A stretch of DNA of 64,000 nt from Lachnospiraceae bacterium (GTDB lineage: Bacteria > Bacillota > Clostridia > Lachnospirales > Lachnospiraceae). Both the position numbers and the translations under genes were made by a program. The DNA lies in contig JAJQCQ010000084.1 in NCBI GenBank assembly GCA_021202635.1, positions 1-64,000 on the forward strand. The letters are read 5' to 3'. This document shows positions 62,089 to 64,000 of this stretch, piece after piece. Every line of letters begins with the position of its first letter. Position 1 is the first letter of the stretch. The notes under the pieces are model-generated. The model did not search any database. It saw nothing but the letters and a program-made list of their open reading frames with translations, and had not been told where the DNA came from.

Positions 62089-62165
62089 TTAACGATAAAC
62101 ATAAAAAAAGTATTGACAAGCATTGTTTTCTAGTATATAATACAGCTTAGTTTAACGATAAACAT
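62089..62165 (+). promoter_or_regulatory. Promoter between two exact 14-bp repeats
   Basis: TTAACGATAAACAT occurs at 62089-62102 and again at 62152-62165 in the same orientation. Between them are TTGACA (62113-62118), a 17-bp spacer and TATAAT (62136-62141), a consensus sigma-A promoter. The repeats flank the RNA polymerase site and are likely operators, probably for the XRE regulator encoded two genes on. Confidence 0.85.
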
Positions 62166-62195
62166 TAATTTTTTAATGAAAAGGAGTTATGTGTC

Positions 62196-62711
62196 ATGAA
62201 CAAGAAGACTGAGCGTACAAACAATGAGCTGGAAAAAATGAAGAAATGGGGACAAACGCTAGACAAAATAGCTCAAATTGCTGAAAAGATCATGTATGTG
62301 TTTTGTATCCTTGGAGGAGTACTGATTTTAGCAAATAATTTCGGTTTTTTTAATACGATGGGACTCACCGTAGACCTGACTTGCTTTGGCAATACTATTC
62401 ATTTTCAAGAGCTTTCACATCCTTTGCAAATAACGGTAAGTTTATTAATGATTGCAATGCTGGTTATAACATGTGTCATGGTTCGTGCATTAGTTCATGC
62501 GTTAAGAAGTATATTTCAATCAATAGCAAATGGCAGACCATTTGAGAATAGTGCTATTACCGGTTTTCGCAAAGCAGCTCTTTGGATAGCAATTATTAGT
62601 GTAGGCAATGGAAAAATCTGGGGACTTATTATTGCTGTGTTATGTCTGTTCCTCTCATATGTATTTCATTACGGAATGCTTTTGCAGCAGGAATCAGATG
62701 AGACCTTATAA
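62196..62711 (+). CDS. DUF2975 membrane protein
   Basis: Four hydrophobic segments (ITVSLLMIAMLVITCVMVRA is one) and the DUF2975 motif SIFQSIANGRPFENSAITGFRKAALW are present. These proteins are regularly paired with a small YozG-like XRE regulator, as here (15-bp gap). Function unknown. AAAAGGAG precedes ATG 62196. Confidence 0.88.
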   Translation: MNKKTERTNNELEKMKKWGQTLDKIAQIAEKIMYVFCILGGVLILANNFGFFNTMGLTVDLTCFGNTIHFQELSHPLQITVSLLMIAMLVITCVMVRALVHALRSIFQSIANGRPFENSAITGFRKAALWIAIISVGNGKIWGLIIAVLCLFLSYVFHYGMLLQQESDETL

Positions 62712-62726
62712 GGAGATGATTTACAC

Positions 62727-62942
62727 ATGGGGAAAATAATATTGCGGCTGGATCGCGTCATGGCGGACAGAAAAATGTCACTAAAAGAACTATCAGCTAT
62801 CGTCGGAGTATCGAACGTAAACTTATCCAAGATAAAAACAGGTAAAATCAGTGCAATAAGATTTTCGACATTAGAAGCTATTTGCGATGCGTTAGACTGC
62901 CAGCCAGGAGATATTTTAGAATATAAAAAAGACGAGGAATAG
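62727..62942 (+). CDS. YozG-like XRE regulator
   Basis: The 71-aa protein is a single HTH: MADRKMSLKELSAIVGVSNV, then LSKIKTGKISAIRFSTLEAI and CDALDCQPGDILEY. This is the stand-alone Cro/CI type that accompanies DUF2975. It probably autoregulates the operon via the 14-bp repeats at 62089 and 62152. Confidence 0.9.
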   Translation: MGKIILRLDRVMADRKMSLKELSAIVGVSNVNLSKIKTGKISAIRFSTLEAICDALDCQPGDILEYKKDEE

Positions 62943-62945
62943 GAA

Positions 62946-63260
62946 ATGAAACGAATTGCCAAAATTGCGCTACAGATTTTTGCAATTCTATTATTTGTGA
63001 TACTTTGTCAATTACCAGGCAGCATTTGGGCAAGCGTTACTGTTCATGCGTTATATAATGGCATCGGGACATTAGTTCCAGTGGATATCACAAGCACAAA
63101 CGACTGGCCAATCGCTTTCGTCTTAAACAGCAAAAGCCAGTTACTGACCGGCGGAGATTATGGATTTGACTGCGCGATTACAACCATGATCGGATTTATT
63201 ATAATAACCGTTTTTATCCTACATCGTGAATGTAAAAAAACAACTCACAATAACTTCTAA
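62946..63260 (+). CDS. Small membrane protein of the DUF2975 operon
   Basis: Two predicted transmembrane segments (IALQIFAILLFVILCQLPGS and AITTMIGFIIITVFILHREC) around a 60-residue loop. It begins 3 bp after the XRE stop, so it is in the operon. No family recognised. Confidence 0.7.
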   Translation: MKRIAKIALQIFAILLFVILCQLPGSIWASVTVHALYNGIGTLVPVDITSTNDWPIAFVLNSKSQLLTGGDYGFDCAITTMIGFIIITVFILHRECKKTTHNNF

Positions 63261-63529
63261 TGGCAATTCTATTTCTCATTACAATTTAGATTCTTAAACA
63301 TCTCCCGAAAGGTACGGAACAGTCATCTGTTCCGCACCCAGATCACACTACAAACGCGGCTAACCTCTGCAATTCCGTATCACTCGAACTCGCAAACTAA
63401 AATCGAGTTCTATACATTTTTGTATCGGTCATCTGTCTCCATTTGATTTCATTTGTTCTCAGCTGTCCACTCTCTATGGTCTGCTCAGACTGATGTTATC
63501 ATTTTGTTATCACAAAAATGTTATCAACC
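63261..63529. other. 269-bp intergenic gap with a short hairpin
   Basis: CGGAACAG and CTGTTCCG (about 63315-63334, inside GGT...ACC) form a hairpin that could end the DUF2975 operon; no T-run follows. The rest shows no gene. Confidence 0.45.
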
Positions 63530-63793
63530 TCACTTATCCCTGTAATGGGAACCGCACTGGACAATTTTCATGACATCCCCTTCAATACGATACACAATAC
63601 GGTTTGCATCGTCAATCCGGCGGCTCCAATATGTTGACAGATCACCGCTCAATCGTTCCGGCTTTCCAATCCAATCATATCCATTGCGTTCAATATCTTT
63701 AAGCAGCTGCAATATCCTCTTCAGAGTCTTTTTATCCTGCTTCATCCAGTACTCAAAGTCTTCCCACGCTTCATCGGACCATGCTTTAATCAT
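63530..63793 (-). CDS. yoeB: Txe/YoeB-family toxin (mRNA endonuclease)
   Basis: The 87-aa protein is a full YoeB: WSDEAWEDFEYWMKQDKKTL, then GKPERLSGDLSTYWSRRID and NRIVYRIEGDVMKIVQCGSHY. Catalytic-type Glu, Arg, His and Tyr residues are present. YoeB toxins cut mRNA in the ribosome A site. It overlaps the upstream antitoxin by 8 bp, and its C-terminus matches the remnant at 49099-49190. Confidence 0.93.
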   Translation of the reverse strand: MIKAWSDEAWEDFEYWMKQDKKTLKRILQLLKDIERNGYDWIGKPERLSGDLSTYWSRRIDDANRIVYRIEGDVMKIVQCGSHYRDK

Positions 63794-64000
63794 CCAGGTT
63801 TACCTCGTGTACTGTGCCTCCGGTTGCTTCCATCTGTGCTACAGAGCGACGAAGGCGCTGCATATTGGCATCTGAATAAAAAGGATCAGCAGATACTTCA
63901 AACGGAATCCGTTTCTCTCTGCCAAGCTTCTTCAGGTATACATTGATTGCCGCAGACAAAGACAGACCAATATCAGCGCAGGCCTCCTCTGCCATTTTCT
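63786..64000 (-). CDS. RelB/DinJ-type antitoxin, cut by the window end
   Basis: The visible 69 residues (MAEEACADIGLSLSAAINVY...GREKRIPFEVSADPFYSDAN) match the ribbon-helix-helix RelB/DinJ family after the first strand. The typical N-terminus (VNIRM...) would lie past base 64000, so the ATG at 63995 is probably internal. It pairs with the YoeB toxin just downstream and normally represses the operon. Confidence 0.85.
   Translation of the reverse strand, partial: KMAEEACADIGLSLSAAINVYLKKLGREKRIPFEVSADPFYSDANMQRLRRSVAQMEATGGTVHEVNLDD

Noticed and set aside
60478-63529. Insertion sequence or prophage in the AT-rich right part
   Set aside because: No transposase, integrase or clear terminal inverted repeats could be read; only remnants of regulator and toxin genes.
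1-64000. tRNA or rRNA genes
   Set aside because: No T-loop (GGTTCGAATCC-type) or rRNA core sequences were noticed on either strand; a dedicated scan was not possible.

Overview
The window looks like chromosomal DNA of an anaerobic, probably spore-forming clostridial Firmicute, most likely a Lachnospiraceae-type gut bacterium. The reasons are the class III (anaerobic) ribonucleotide reductase, a GerMN-domain lipoprotein, RemA next to Gmk and RpoZ, the argC-argJ-argB-argD order, radical-SAM and ferredoxin-rich enzymes, and strong AGGAGG-type ribosome binding sites. Species cannot be fixed from the sequence alone. No rRNA, tRNA, CRISPR array or intact insertion sequence was found.

Layout. (1) 1-4.9 kb is an accessory, partly decayed segment: a fragment of a WYL-type regulator, a Sel1-repeat gene, a HipA-like kinase with an HTH partner under a palindromic operator/promoter, a truncated poly(ADP-ribose) glycohydrolase-like gene, and a nitroreductase whose first 174 bp is duplicated 2.9 kb away as a broken copy. 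(2) 4.9-8.7 kb holds four closely spaced same-strand genes: a NADAR (ADP-ribose) protein fused to a Tudor-like tail, an acidic unknown protein, a SPASM radical-SAM enzyme, and a carbonic anhydrase with an N-terminal double zinc ribbon. (3) 8.9-24.7 kb is core housekeeping: an rRNA/tRNA methyltransferase, a hydrolase, aminopeptidase P, pgsA-rimO, rpoZ-gmk-remA-yicC, a SNF2/SWIM helicase and rqcH. (4) 25-31.8 kb is one minus-strand run, comEA - response regulator - histidine kinase - GerMN lipoprotein - comEC, joining competence genes with a WalRK-like two-component system. (5) 32-39.5 kb is arginine biosynthesis (argCJBD divergent from argG, with paired ARG boxes between), with nrdG just after argG. 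(6) 39.6-42.8 kb carries nrdD with a fused thioredoxin-like domain. (7) 42.8-46.6 kb carries a CoA-disulfide-reductase/rhodanese/sulfite-reductase-like/ferredoxin fusion broken by a frameshift and a divergent LysR regulator. (8) 46.6-49.2 kb has small regulatory and metal-cluster proteins and a yoeB remnant.

(9) 49.25-60.5 kb is a defence island in one direction: WYL regulator, SNF2-type helicase (broken), DUF4391 protein, a 46-aa ORF, an intact type III Mod methyltransferase, an AlbA_2/Schlafen-type ATP-binding protein (broken by an in-frame stop), type III Res (deleted and frameshifted), and a PUA/EVE-like reader protein. Modification seems kept while the restriction and motor parts are lost. 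(10) 60.5-64 kb is AT-rich: LexA-like and toxin-like remnants, a Nudix hydrolase, a DUF2975/XRE/membrane-protein operon with a pair of exact 14-bp repeats around its promoter, and a YoeB/antitoxin pair cut by the window end.

Most interesting are the expanded type III restriction island with its WYL control gene, the NADAR-Tudor/radical-SAM/carbonic-anhydrase cluster, the four-module persulfide/siroheme-type fusion, and the NrdD-thioredoxin fusion. All functional assignments come from reading motifs by eye; no database search was run.
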